From: Rhodobacterales bacterium
GTDB lineage: Bacteria > Pseudomonadota > Alphaproteobacteria > Rhodobacterales > Rhodobacteraceae
Direction: 5' to 3'
Assembly (NCBI GenBank): GCA_002748265.1
Contig: PDRY01000016.1
Span: forward strand, 124,001-188,000
DNA: 64,000 nt
Every line of letters starts with the position of its first letter. Within the stretch, counting starts at the first letter, position 1. Under the pieces are notes generated by a model that saw only the letters and a program-made list of their open reading frames with translations, had not been told where the DNA came from and did not search any database. The position numbers were made by a program, and so were the translations under genes. Positions 8,348-16,629 of the stretch are shown piece after piece.

Positions 8348-8379
8348 GAAAAAGGCCGCTCCGGTGTTCCGAAGCGGCC
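8348..8379 (-). terminator. Rho-independent terminator of ndk
   Basis: Stem GGGCCGCTTCGG...CCGGAGCGGCC read on the minus strand, interrupted by one mismatch, with a four-base loop and followed by TTTTTC. It begins about 30 bases after the ndk stop codon. Confidence 0.8.
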
Positions 8380-8406
8380 CCTGATCCTCGGTGTCGATGG
8401 CGCGGC

Positions 8407-8829
8407 TTAGCCGACCAGTTCGAGACCGGAGAAGAAGAACGCGATCTCTTCCGCAGCGGTTTCCGGAGCATCGGAGCCGTGCACGGAGTTTTCGCCAACG
8501 CTTTCCGCGAACTCGGCGCGGATGGTGCCAGCGGCGGCGTCGGCCGGGTTGGTCGCGCCCATCACTTCGCGGTTCTTGGCAATGGCACCTTCGCCTTCCA
8601 GAACCTGCACGACCACCGGCTCGGAAGCCATGAAGTTGGTCAGTTCGTCAAAGAAGGGGCGGTCCTTGTGGACGGCGTAGAACTTGCCCGCCTGATCCTT
8701 GCTCAGGTGGATGCGCTTCTGAGCGACGATGCGCAGGCCGGCATCTTCAAACTTGGCGTTGATCTTGCCGGTCAGGTTGCGCTTGGTGGCGTCGGGCTTG
8801 ATGATCGACAGGGTGCGTTCGGTGGCCAT
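8407..8829 (-). CDS. ndk: Nucleoside diphosphate kinase
   Basis: Transfers the gamma-phosphate of ATP to nucleoside diphosphates through a phosphohistidine. 140 residues, the standard length. The active-site histidine is H117 in [13 protein letters not shown]-binding residues lie in [10 protein letters not shown] at the N-terminus and [17 protein letters not shown] near 91-107. GGAGAGCC precedes the ATG, and the longer in-frame upstream extension has no matching family sequence. Followed by a strong terminator, so it is probably a single-gene transcript. Confidence 0.98.
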   Translation of the reverse strand: MATERTLSIIKPDATKRNLTGKINAKFEDAGLRIVAQKRIHLSKDQAGKFYAVHKDRPFFDELTNFMASEPVVVQVLEGEGAIAKNREVMGATNPADAAAGTIRAEFAESVGENSVHGSDAPETAAEEIAFFFSGLELVG

Positions 8830-8957
8830 CGGGGCTCTCCTTGGGTTGAATATTGCTCGCGCCCCTAGCACCATCGCGCCCGCTTGAAAACCCGCCATGA
8901 GGCTGGGCAAACCCTTGGTGACAAGGATTTGCCCTTCACGTGTTTTCTGACCGCCGC

Positions 8958-10328
8958 TTAGCTGGCGCGGGCCGCGGCAAGCGCGCTGCGCCGCTCGGAC
9001 AGCTCTTCGGCGACGAGGAAGGCCAGCTCCAGCGATTGCGACGCGTTCAGGCGCGGATCGCAAGCGGTGTGGTAGCGGTCCGACAGGTCCTCTTCGGACA
9101 CGGCCCGCACGCCGCCGGTGCATTCGGTCACGTCCTGGCCGGTCATCTCGAAATGGACGCCGCCGGGGATCGTGCCTTCGGCTTTGTGGATGGCGAAGAA
9201 CTCGCGCACCTCGCGCAGCACGCTGTCAAAGGGCCGGGTCTTGTAGCCGGTGGCCGATTTGATCGTGTTGCCATGCATCGGATCGCACACCCAGGTGACG
9301 TTGGCTCCTTCGTCCTGAACCGCGCGGATCAGGCGGGGCAGGTGCTCCCCGGCCTTGCCCGCGCCGAACCGGGCGATCAGGGTCAGGCGACCCTCTTCGT
9401 TGTCCGGGTTCAGCGTGGCGAGCAGGCGTTTCAAGTCATCGCTCTCCATGGAGGGGCCGCATTTCATCCCGATCGGGTTGAGGATGCCCCGCGCGAATTC
9501 CACATGAGCGCCGTCGGGTTGGCGGGTGCGATCCCCGATCCAGACCATATGGCCCGAGCCCGCAAGCCAGTTGCCCGAGGTGCTGTCCTGACGGCACAGA
9601 GCCTCTTCGTATTCCAGCAAAAGAGCCTCATGCGAGGTGTAGAACTCAACGGTCTCCAGCTCGTGCGTGACCTCTTCGTTGATCCCGGCCGCGCGCATGA
9701 AATCCAGCGTGTCGCTGATGCGGTTCGCCATGTCGCGGTATTTTTCGGATTCGTCCCGGTCGGTGAAATCCAGCGTCCACTGGTGGACCTTGTTCACATT
9801 GGCATAGCCGCCCGTGGAAAAGGCCCGCAGCAGGTTCAGCGTCGCCGCCGCCTGGGTGTAGGCTTGCAGCATCTTGGCCGGATCGGGGATCCGCGACTGG
9901 GCGGTGAAGTCCAGATCGTTGATGATGTCGCCGCGGTAGCTCGGCAGCTCCACGCCGCCGATCGTTTCCGTCGGGGCCGAACGCGGCTTGGCAAACTGCC
10001 CGGCCATGCGGCCCACCTTAACCACCGGCACCTTGGCGCCGAAGGTCAACACCATGGCCATCTGCAACATCACCTTGAACGTGTCGCGGATCGCATCGGC
10101 CGAGAAATCCTTGAAGCTTTCCGCGCAATCGCCCCCTTGCAGCAGGAACGCCTCACCCCGGCCCACGGCCGCCAGGTGCGATTTCAGGCGCCGCGCTTCT
10201 CCGGCAAAGACCAGCGGGGGATAAGAGGCCAGCTTGCCCTCAACCGCGTTCAGACTGCCTTGGTCAGGATAGTCAGGCATCTGCACCCGGGGCTTGTTGC
10301 GCCAGTCGCTCTTGCTCCAGTTGGTCAT
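8958..10328 (-). CDS. Class II 3-deoxy-7-phosphoheptulonate (DAHP) synthase
   Basis: First enzyme of the shikimate pathway: phosphoenolpyruvate plus erythrose 4-phosphate to DAHP. 456 residues starting [22 protein letters not shown], the usual start of the plant-like class-II family. Hallmarks: [11 protein letters not shown] near 80, [13 protein letters not shown] near 125, [13 protein letters not shown] near 220, [10 protein letters not shown] near 340 and [18 protein letters not shown] near 385 carrying metal and substrate ligands. Naming varies (aroG, aroF or aroH), so no symbol is given. It lies downstream of a tRNA gene on the same strand. Confidence 0.95.
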   Translation of the reverse strand: MTNWSKSDWRNKPRVQMPDYPDQGSLNAVEGKLASYPPLVFAGEARRLKSHLAAVGRGEAFLLQGGDCAESFKDFSADAIRDTFKVMLQMAMVLTFGAKVPVVKVGRMAGQFAKPRSAPTETIGGVELPSYRGDIINDLDFTAQSRIPDPAKMLQAYTQAAATLNLLRAFSTGGYANVNKVHQWTLDFTDRDESEKYRDMANRISDTLDFMRAAGINEEVTHELETVEFYTSHEALLLEYEEALCRQDSTSGNWLAGSGHMVWIGDRTRQPDGAHVEFARGILNPIGMKCGPSMESDDLKRLLATLNPDNEEGRLTLIARFGAGKAGEHLPRLIRAVQDEGANVTWVCDPMHGNTIKSATGYKTRPFDSVLREVREFFAIHKAEGTIPGGVHFEMTGQDVTECTGGVRAVSEEDLSDRYHTACDPRLNASQSLELAFLVAEELSERRSALAAARAS

Positions 10329-10426
10329 GTCGCTCTCCGCTGCGATTTGGGCCGAAGCCCATGGGTCCGGGGCGAAACTATAGGGATGCTGCGCGGCGGC
10401 GTCCAACCCCAAAAATGCGGGGGGAT

Positions 10427-10503
10427 TGGTAGGCCCGGAGGGACTTGAACCCCCAACCAAAGTGTTATGAGCACTCTGCTCTAACCAATTGAGCTACAGG
10501 CCC
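10427..10503 (-). tRNA. tRNA with CAT anticodon, probably tRNA-Ile2 (may be listed as tRNA-Met)
   Basis: A full 77-base cloverleaf with encoded CCA. The acceptor stem is GGGCCTG/CGGGCCT, the D arm GCTC...GAGC, the anticodon stem GAGTG/CACTT with loop CTCATAA, and the T arm GGGGG-TTCAAGT-CCCTC. Anticodon CAT fits either elongator Met or the lysidine-modified Ile2 that reads AUA. Pairs C4-G69 and C5-G68 are the determinants described for TilS recognition in E. coli, and the anticodon arm resembles E. coli Ile2, so Ile2 is preferred. It is not the initiator, because the acceptor and D arms do not fit. Confidence 0.93.
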
Positions 10504-10615
10504 GCCGTGCCGCGTTCCTAGCAGTCCGGCCCCCGCCGTCAAGCGGGGAGCGGAACTTGCCACTGGCGCCCGGAGGCGTGCCGCGCTAACCCAGCCGCAA
10601 GAGAAGGAGCCAGCC

Positions 10616-11641
10616 ATGACCCAGAAAAACGGCCTCACCTATGCCGATGCGGGCGTCGATATCGACGCCGGGAACGCGCTTGTGGAACGGATCAAGCCCG
10701 CTGCGAAATCCACCGACCGCCCCGGCGTGATGGCGGGGCTCGGCGGCTTTGGAGGGCTCTTCGACCTCAAAGCGGCGGGCTATGACGATCCGGTGCTGGT
10801 CGCGGCGACCGATGGTGTGGGTACCAAGTTGCGCATCGGGATTGATACCGGCCAGCTCGATGGGCTGGGGATCGACCTTGTGGCGATGTGCGTTAACGAT
10901 CTGGTCTGTCAGGGGGCGGAGCCGCTCTTCTTCCTCGACTATTTCGCGACGGGCAAGCTGTCGACCGATGCTGCGGCGCGGGTCGTCGAGGGCATTGCCA
11001 AAGGCTGCCGTGACAGCGGCTGTGCGCTGATCGGCGGCGAAACGGCCGAGATGCCTGGCATGTATGAGCCGGGCGATTTCGATCTGGCGGGCTTTGCCGT
11101 CGGCGCGCTTGAGCGGGGCCATACCCTGCCGGATGGCGTGTCCGAAGGCGACGTACTGCTGGGTATGGCCTCCACCGGGGTGCATTCCAACGGTTATTCT
11201 CTCGTGCGCCGTGTGGTGGAACTTGCCGGTCTGAGCTGGGATGCCCCCGCGCCTTGGGGCACGGGCACCGTGGCCGAAGGTCTGCTCGCCCCGACCGCGC
11301 TTTATGTGAAACCCGTGCTTGAGGCGATCGCTGCGGGCGGGGTGCATGGGCTGGCCCACATCACCGGCGGCGGCATCACCGAAAACCTGCCCCGCGTGCT
11401 GCCCGAGGGCCTGGGCGCCAGCGTGAACCTGGACGCCTGGGATCTGCCGCCGGTCTTTGGCTGGCTACGCGAGGCCGGAGGCATCAGCGATGCCGAGATG
11501 CTCAAGACCTTCAATTGCGGTATGGGCATGATCGTCGTCTGCGCTCCCGAGACCGCCGAGACCCTGACCAGCCTTCTGGGCGCCACCCGTCTGGGCACCG
11601 TCACCAACGGGGGCGGCGTCACTTATGAGGGCGCGCTGTGA
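10616..11641 (+). CDS. purM: Phosphoribosylformylglycinamidine cyclo-ligase (AIR synthetase)
   Basis: Fifth step of purine synthesis: ATP-dependent closure of FGAM to 5-aminoimidazole ribotide. 341 residues, normal for PurM. Conserved segments: [20 protein letters not shown] at the N-terminus, [12 protein letters not shown] near 63, [24 protein letters not shown] near 90, [12 protein letters not shown] near 140 and [18 protein letters not shown] near 247. AAGGAG precedes the ATG. The stop overlaps the purN start by four bases, the usual purMN arrangement. Confidence 0.98.
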   Translation: MTQKNGLTYADAGVDIDAGNALVERIKPAAKSTDRPGVMAGLGGFGGLFDLKAAGYDDPVLVAATDGVGTKLRIGIDTGQLDGLGIDLVAMCVNDLVCQGAEPLFFLDYFATGKLSTDAAARVVEGIAKGCRDSGCALIGGETAEMPGMYEPGDFDLAGFAVGALERGHTLPDGVSEGDVLLGMASTGVHSNGYSLVRRVVELAGLSWDAPAPWGTGTVAEGLLAPTALYVKPVLEAIAAGGVHGLAHITGGGITENLPRVLPEGLGASVNLDAWDLPPVFGWLREAGGISDAEMLKTFNCGMGMIVVCAPETAETLTSLLGATRLGTVTNGGGVTYEGAL

Positions 11642-12219
11642 TCAAAGTCGCGATCCTGATCTCGGGCTCGGGCACCAATATGGAAGCGCTCGTGCGCGCC
11701 ATGACCGGGGATTTCCCAGCGCGGCCCCTGGCGGTGATCTCAAACAAGCCCGAGGCCGGAGGGCTGGCCAAGGCCAAGGCGCTTGGCGTGCCCACCCATG
11801 TGATCGACCACCGCGGCCGCCCGCGCGAAGAGTTCGACGCCGAGCTTGCGCAGACCCTCACCGATCTGGCGCCCGATCTCGTGCTCCATGCCGGGTTCAT
11901 GCGGATCCTCTCGCCAACCTTCTTCGAAGGCTACAAAGGGCCGATGCTGAACATCCACCCGTCGCTTCTGCCCAAATACCCCGGGCTCAACACCTTCGCC
12001 CGCGCCATCGAGGCGGGCGATGCGGAGGCTGGCTGCACCATCCACGAAGTCATTCCCGAGCTCGATGCAGGCCCGATCCTCGGCCAGGCACGCGTTCCGA
12101 TCCTGCCGGATGACACGCCCGATAGCCTCGCGAAACGGGTGCAGTCCCGTGAATATGAGCTCTACCCGCTGGTGTTGCGCCGCTATGCGGAAGGCTTGCG
12201 CGAACGGATCGACATCTAG
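11638..12219 (+). CDS. purN: Phosphoribosylglycinamide formyltransferase
   Basis: Transfers the formyl group of 10-formyltetrahydrofolate to GAR, third step of purine synthesis. 193 residues. Catalytic residues align with E. coli PurN: N105, H107 ([12 protein letters not shown]) and D143 (ELDAGPI). The phosphate loop [11 protein letters not shown] is at the N-terminus. Start is GTG inside the end of purM (GTGA overlap), so the two are coupled. It converges with the M48 gene, with only four bases between the stops. Confidence 0.97.
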   Translation: MIKVAILISGSGTNMEALVRAMTGDFPARPLAVISNKPEAGGLAKAKALGVPTHVIDHRGRPREEFDAELAQTLTDLAPDLVLHAGFMRILSPTFFEGYKGPMLNIHPSLLPKYPGLNTFARAIEAGDAEAGCTIHEVIPELDAGPILGQARVPILPDDTPDSLAKRVQSREYELYPLVLRRYAEGLRERIDI

Positions 12220-12223
12220 GCGC

Positions 12224-12904
12224 CTAGCCGAGCCACTTTGCCTCATTCGCGCGGATCGCATCCACCCGCGCGGGGGTCTTTGGGTGAGACATCAGCCAGG
12301 CGGGCGTGCCGCCGGGGCCGCCGGTCAGATGCTCCAGCTTGTCGAACAGGCTGATCTGGGGTGCGACGCCGATCCCGGCCTTGATCAGCAGCGCGCTTGC
12401 ATATTCATCGGCCTCGAACTCGTCACGCCGCGACAGCCCGGCTGCCAACAGCCGCATCAAGCCCCCGGCGATCCAGCCGCCAAACCCGGGAATGATCCGC
12501 GCCAAGATCATGGTGATCGCCGCGCGCGCCGCGTTCTGCCCGGCAAAGTCGATCATCCGCCGCCGCGCATGGCCCAGGGCCACATGGCCCAGCTCATGGG
12601 CGATCACCGATGCCATCTCTTCCGCGCTGACCTCGCCCGATCGGAACCGGTCGTAAAACCCGCGCGTGATAAAGATCCGCCCATCCGGCGCCGCCAACCC
12701 GTTCACGGGATCGACCTCGTAGATGAACACCCGCACCCGCGGCAGATCGAGCGCTCGCGCCAGCCGCATGCTCTGCTCCAGCAAAACCGGATCCGCCAGC
12801 TCGCTTGACCGCGCATCCAGCTCCCGCTTGGTCCGCCAGACGGAAAAGCGAAAAAACGCAACGGCATAGAGCAGCGCTAAAAGGATCGGAGTAAGCCTCA
12901 ACAT
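12224..12904 (-). CDS. M48 family zinc metalloprotease-like membrane protein
   Basis: 226 residues. One N-terminal hydrophobic helix (LTPILLALLYAVAFFRF), then a Ste24/HtpX-like catalytic domain: HELGH at 103-107 in VIAHELGHVALGHARR, and the third zinc ligand in EFEADEYAS near 163-170. A second hydrophobic stretch (AAITMILARIIPGFGGWIAGGLMRLLAAG) follows HELGH as usual. The start overlaps the end of the upstream VWA gene by seven bases, so the two are co-translated. Such proteases act in envelope protein quality control; the substrate is unknown. Confidence 0.9.
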   Translation of the reverse strand: MLRLTPILLALLYAVAFFRFSVWRTKRELDARSSELADPVLLEQSMRLARALDLPRVRVFIYEVDPVNGLAAPDGRIFITRGFYDRFRSGEVSAEEMASVIAHELGHVALGHARRRMIDFAGQNAARAAITMILARIIPGFGGWIAGGLMRLLAAGLSRRDEFEADEYASALLIKAGIGVAPQISLFDKLEHLTGGPGGTPAWLMSHPKTPARVDAIRANEAKWLG

Positions 12905-14106
12905 GGATCAGATATGGCGCCGCCCGCCGCGCGATCCAAGCCCCTTCTTATTTGTGCAAATACCTCGGGAGCCATGCGCTCCGCGTCGAAAATCTCGCGG
13001 ATCATGCCGACGGACTGGGTGTAGTCCCAATAGCGCCGGTCCAGAGGGTTGATCCACAGATGCTTCGGCCAGGTGTCACGCACCCGCTCCAGCCAGACGC
13101 GGCCCGGCTCTTCGTTCCAATGCTCATTGGCGCCGCCCACCATGGCGACCTCATAGGGCGACATCGACGCGTCCCCGACAAAGATGCAGGTCCAGTCGGG
13201 GCCGTAGCGGTGCAGCAGATCCCAGGTAGGGGTCTGCTCCGTCCAGCGGCGGCGGTTGTCCTTCCACACGCCCTCATAGAGGCAGTTGTGAAAGTAGAAA
13301 TGCTCCAACGTCTTGAATTCCGATTTGGCCGCGGAAAAGAGCTCCTCGACCAGCTTCACATGGGGGTCCATGGAGCCCCCGACATCGAGAAACAACAGCA
13401 CCTTCACGGCATTGCGCCGCTCGGGGCGCGTCTTCACGTCCAGCCAGCCATGTTCGGCGGTCGAGCGGATCGTGTTGTCCAGATCCAGCTCTTCGTAGGC
13501 GCCGTCGCGGGCCCAGCGGCGCAGGCGCTTCAGGGCGACCTTGATCGCGCGGGTGTTCAGTTCCACATCGCCGTCCAGATCGCGAAACTCGCGCTTGTCC
13601 CAGACCTTCACTGCCCGCTGGTGGCGGCTTTCCTTCTGGCCGATCCGCACGCCTTCGGGATTGTAGCCATAGGCCCCGAACGGAGACGTCCCCCCGGTGC
13701 CCACCCACTTGTTGCCCCCCTGATGGCGGCCCTTTTGCTCTTCGAGCCGCTGGCGCAGGGTCTCCATAAGCTTCTCGAAGCCGCCCAGAGCTTCGATCTC
13801 GGCCATCTCTTCGGGGGAGAGAACCTTCTCCATCTCCTTGCGCAGCCAGTCTTCGGGTAGCCCCACGGCCTCCATGATCTGCGCGTCCGAGATGGCTTGC
13901 ACCCCATCAAAAGCGGCGGCAAAGGCGCGGTCGAACCGGTCGATGTGACGCTCGTCCTTCACCAGGGCCGCACGGGCGAGGTAGTAGAACCCATCCACGT
14001 CATAGGTCACCAGATCGGCGCTGACCGCCTCCAGGAAGGTCAGGTGCTCACGCAGGGAGACCGGAACCCCGGATTTGCGCAGCGCATCGAAGAAGCTTAG
14101 GAACAT
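12898..14106 (-). CDS. VWA domain-containing CoxE-like protein
   Basis: 402 residues. The N-terminal half is charged and helical, with the CoxE-type linker YNPEGVRIGQKESRHQRAVKVWDKREFRDLDGDVEL near 150-185; the C-terminal half is a von Willebrand A fold with the metal site LLFLDVGGSMDPHV near 235. The canonical DxSxS reads D-V-G-G-S, so the first serine is glycine. Partners of such proteins are MoxR ATPases, and one is encoded about 2.5 kb upstream. The last 20 or so residues (PEVFAQIRRGLD...) are encoded by a dispersed repeat, so the natural C-terminus may once have been shorter. Confidence 0.88.
   Translation of the reverse strand: MFLSFFDALRKSGVPVSLREHLTFLEAVSADLVTYDVDGFYYLARAALVKDERHIDRFDRAFAAAFDGVQAISDAQIMEAVGLPEDWLRKEMEKVLSPEEMAEIEALGGFEKLMETLRQRLEEQKGRHQGGNKWVGTGGTSPFGAYGYNPEGVRIGQKESRHQRAVKVWDKREFRDLDGDVELNTRAIKVALKRLRRWARDGAYEELDLDNTIRSTAEHGWLDVKTRPERRNAVKVLLFLDVGGSMDPHVKLVEELFSAAKSEFKTLEHFYFHNCLYEGVWKDNRRRWTEQTPTWDLLHRYGPDWTCIFVGDASMSPYEVAMVGGANEHWNEEPGRVWLERVRDTWPKHLWINPLDRRYWDYTQSVGMIREIFDAERMAPEVFAQIRRGLDRAAGGAISDPC
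12944..12969 (-). repeat. Dispersed 26-base repeat, copy within the VWA gene 3' end
   Basis: On the minus strand it reads CCCGAGGTATTTGCACAA followed by ATAAGAAG. It matches the plus-strand copy at 52022-52047 at 25 of 26 bases, the single difference being in the centre of the near-palindrome TATTTG..CAAATA. Here it is translated as part of the VWA C-terminal tail. Confidence 0.75.
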
Positions 14107-14110
14107 CGGC

Positions 14111-14281
14111 CTAGAACATCGCCCGGTCGAGCGCGATCACCCCAAACAGCCCGATCAGGCCAAAGAGGATGCCGTGGACCATGGCCCATTGCACTTTATC
14201 CGCCCCGGTGCCGCCCCTTTTGCCCGCGCGCCAGGCGCCAAAGATCGCTCCGATCACGAGGCCAGCGAGGGGAAATAGCAT
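14111..14281 (-). CDS. Small two-helix membrane protein
   Basis: 56 residues: MLFPLAGLVIGAIFGAWRAG, a short basic/glycine loop (KRGGTGADKVQ), then WAMVHGILFGLIGLFGVIALDRAMF. Two membrane helices with a positively charged loop suggest an inner-membrane protein with cytoplasmic loop. AAAGGAG lies seven bases before the ATG. It fits tightly between the DUF2927 and VWA genes on the same strand, four bases from the VWA start. Family not recognised. Confidence 0.72.
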   Translation of the reverse strand: MLFPLAGLVIGAIFGAWRAGKRGGTGADKVQWAMVHGILFGLIGLFGVIALDRAMF

Positions 14282-14305
14282 GGGGGCTCCTTTCAGGGCA
14301 TCAGG

Positions 14306-15673
14306 TCAGTGCAGCGGGCTCAGCTGCGCGATCTCGCGCAGACGGGCCTGGACATTGGCGTCAGAGCCGAAGCCGTATCGCGCCCAGCCCATGCTGTCCA
14401 GTCGCACCGCCTGTGCTTCGACCCCGCGCCCGGCGAGGTCGAGCGCCTCGGCCTGGAACAGCATCAGCGTCGCGAGCAGAGCGGCGTTCTGGTGCCGCTG
14501 CGCGACGGGGATATAGGTCTGGGTCAGCTCCATCACGGTGCTCGCCTGTCCGGCGGCAAGCGCAAAGGCGGACAGCTGGACCGCAACATGGGCCCGCTGG
14601 ATCTGCATGCCGCCGTGGCTTGCATAGGCCTCATCGGCCTTGCGGAAGGCGGCGAGCGCCAGATCCGGGTGAGAGCTGACATGTAGCCGCCCGTAGACAT
14701 AATGCGCAAACCCGCGCCGGGTGCCGTGCCAGTTGAGTGCCCGCGTGAGGTTCAGCGCACGCTCCGCGTTGTCGCGGCGGGTGGCAGGGGCAGGGGCGCT
14801 GCCCAGGGCCGATTCCATTGCGCTGATCCAGGCCCGGGTCGTGTCGGATTGCGGTGCTCCGGCGCCGCGCGCGCCGCGCGGGTTGAGACGGGCAAAGATC
14901 GCGGGCAGCCGCGCGGCCACCTCTCCGCGGCTCATGCCGTTGGACAGCTCGGGCGCGTAGGTGGCGCGCAGGACCAGCATGTCGAACCCGGTCAGCACGG
15001 CGTGCATATTGTCATCGTTGAACACGCTGTCGGGCAGGCGATAGAGATCGTTGAGCGGGCCAAGCGCCTGCGCCATCTCCTCGTGGAGGCAGTCGCGAAT
15101 CTCCTGGGGGGATGCATCGGCGGGCACGAACAGCGTGGCGCGGTCGCGCCGCTCCAGCGTGGTCCAGTCGACTTGCGGCGTGTGCCGGGCAGCAAGGTAT
15201 TCGTCCCATCCGCTCACCCGCGGCACCACGAAACACGCCGCCTTGGGCACCGCGCGCTGCAGGGCGGCGCGGGGAACTGCGGCCACGGTGATCTGGGCCT
15301 GAGGCGCGCCGGTCATGGCGATGTCGAGCCCAGCCTCGCGTTGCAGACGGGTCAAAAGGTCCCGCAGATCGGCGGCGGTGGTGGCAGTGGCCGCGCCCGA
15401 CAGGCGGACGGTGATCGGTTGATCAAAGCGCGTGAAGCGCGGGATCGGGCGGCCGCTCTCCATCTTGAAAGAGAGGTCGAGAAAGTCGCCCATCATTTCG
15501 GTGTTCGATCGCAGGGCGGGCATGGCGCTGCTTCCGCTGAACCGGCGAGCGCCCGCCACCTGGGGCAGATCCGGCAGCAGGTTCATGCGCGTCGCGGGCT
15601 GCGGCGCGGTGCTTTGCGGCGCCGGTGCGCAGGAGGCGAGCAGGATAAGCGAGGCGAGCAGGGCGCGCTTCAT
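14306..15673 (-). CDS. DUF2927 domain lipoprotein
   Basis: 455 residues. Signal sequence MKRALLASLILLASCAPAP carries a lipobox (LASC), so it is probably an acylated periplasmic or outer-membrane protein. The DUF2927 region near 75-270 contains CLHEEMAQALGPLNDLYRLPDSVFNDDN, an HExxQ motif resembling the active helix of zinc peptidases with Q for the second histidine, followed by LVLRATYAPELSNGMSRGE. The C-terminal third is alanine-rich and helical, possibly TPR-like. The start overlaps the stop of the GNAT gene by four bases. Enzymatic activity is unproven. Confidence 0.85.
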   Translation of the reverse strand: MKRALLASLILLASCAPAPQSTAPQPATRMNLLPDLPQVAGARRFSGSSAMPALRSNTEMMGDFLDLSFKMESGRPIPRFTRFDQPITVRLSGAATATTAADLRDLLTRLQREAGLDIAMTGAPQAQITVAAVPRAALQRAVPKAACFVVPRVSGWDEYLAARHTPQVDWTTLERRDRATLFVPADASPQEIRDCLHEEMAQALGPLNDLYRLPDSVFNDDNMHAVLTGFDMLVLRATYAPELSNGMSRGEVAARLPAIFARLNPRGARGAGAPQSDTTRAWISAMESALGSAPAPATRRDNAERALNLTRALNWHGTRRGFAHYVYGRLHVSSHPDLALAAFRKADEAYASHGGMQIQRAHVAVQLSAFALAAGQASTVMELTQTYIPVAQRHQNAALLATLMLFQAEALDLAGRGVEAQAVRLDSMGWARYGFGSDANVQARLREIAQLSPLH

Positions 15674-16134
15674 CGGGCATTCCTCGAATATTTGATGAAC
15701 GGGGTTAGACCGGCCACACTGTCATAGAGCGCACGGGCGGTGTGGTTGAAATCCTGGGTGAGCCAATACACATCGGCGGCGCCTTGGTCGTCGGCATAGG
15801 CGTAGACGGCCTCGATCAGAGCGCGGCCCGCGCCGGTGCCCCGTGCCGCAGGCGCGACATAGAGGTCTTGCAGGTAGCACACCGGCTCTTCCCGCCAGCC
15901 ATGGCGGTGCAGCAAGGCATGGGCCAGCCCGATCAGCGCGCCGCCTTGTTCGGCAACGATGCCGTGGAACTCTCCGTCCGCGCCGCTCAGCATCCGCTCA
16001 AAGGCGCGGGTGTAGGCGGGCTCGGGCAGGGCGGTTTCGTAGAAGGCCAAGTAGTCGCGCCACAGCTCGGCCCACTGCGGGCGATCGGTCGCGCGCAGCT
16101 CACGGAGGGTGAGAGAGGGGTTTGAGTTGGTCAC
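15670..16134 (-). CDS. GNAT family N-acetyltransferase
   Basis: 154 residues with the GNAT fold: N-terminal LRELRATDRPQWAELWRDYLAFYET, acetyl-CoA loop LYVAPAARGTGAGRALIEAVYAYADDQG near 90-118 (R/Q-x-x-G-x-G/A), and VYWLTQDFNHTARALYDSVAGLTPFIKYSR at the C-terminus. The latter pattern is common in amino-acid or diamine acetyltransferases of this group. The start is a GTG. Translationally coupled to the DUF2927 gene. Substrate not predictable. Confidence 0.88.
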   Translation of the reverse strand: MTNSNPSLTLRELRATDRPQWAELWRDYLAFYETALPEPAYTRAFERMLSGADGEFHGIVAEQGGALIGLAHALLHRHGWREEPVCYLQDLYVAPAARGTGAGRALIEAVYAYADDQGAADVYWLTQDFNHTARALYDSVAGLTPFIKYSRNAR

Positions 16135-16629
16135 GAGGGGATTCCCAAAGATATGTCAGCAGCTCTTCTTTGCGCGCCAATCAGACCGGAGTTTGATCGT
16201 ATTGCGGCAAAGCTTTGATCATGTCGGCCAGGCGACGTCGGACGTGCGCGGTGGCTGCGCGGGCGTATGGTGATGACGGCAGGTCGCTGCATGACACGGT
16301 CTCCTTACCCGATTTGTCGGCCTGTCCCCCCTTTCGGAGCAAGAGGGGAGGGGGGAGGGGGGCAATTGGGGCGGGATTGTGGCACGGCTGCGCTATAGCT
16401 CTTGCGATACTTTAGCTTCGATCCACATCATATTGTTTGGATTGCTATCTGTTGATTTTATCCACAGGGGTGAATGTGGCGGCTTTGGGGCGCTGTGGGC
16501 CCATTCCCGCACTTAGGTGCGCGAATCGCTCCCCCCTGCGCGACTTCAGCCGCGCGAGGGCGCAAAACGCCTTCCCTCCGCCGGGGAGCGGAGGGCTTCA
16601 GCCGTATTCAGATGGTGCAGATGAGGCGA
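16135..16629. other. 495-base gap without a gene
   Basis: No ORF with convincing codon use or ribosome-binding site was found on either strand. The gap holds a plus-strand run of G-tracts (separate entry), an A/T-richer stretch near 16400-16460, and one consensus DnaA box TTATCCACA at 16458-16466 with a weaker 7-of-9 match about 35 bases upstream. It must contain the promoter of the GNAT/DUF2927/VWA/M48 genes. No recognised structured RNA (tmRNA, SRP, RNase P) is visible. Confidence 0.6.
16345..16375 (+). other. G-quadruplex-type tract
   Basis: Runs of 4, 6, 6, 4 and 3 G separated by A, A, CAATT and C, satisfying the G3+N1-7 pattern on the plus strand. It lies about 210 bases upstream of the GNAT start in the non-template orientation relative to plus-strand transcription. 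Whether it folds is unknown. Confidence 0.55.

Noticed and set aside
16135-16629. Possible structured RNA or replication origin in the 495-base gap
   Set aside because: No tmRNA, SRP, RNase P or 6S hallmarks and only one strong DnaA box; reported only as separate low-level observations.
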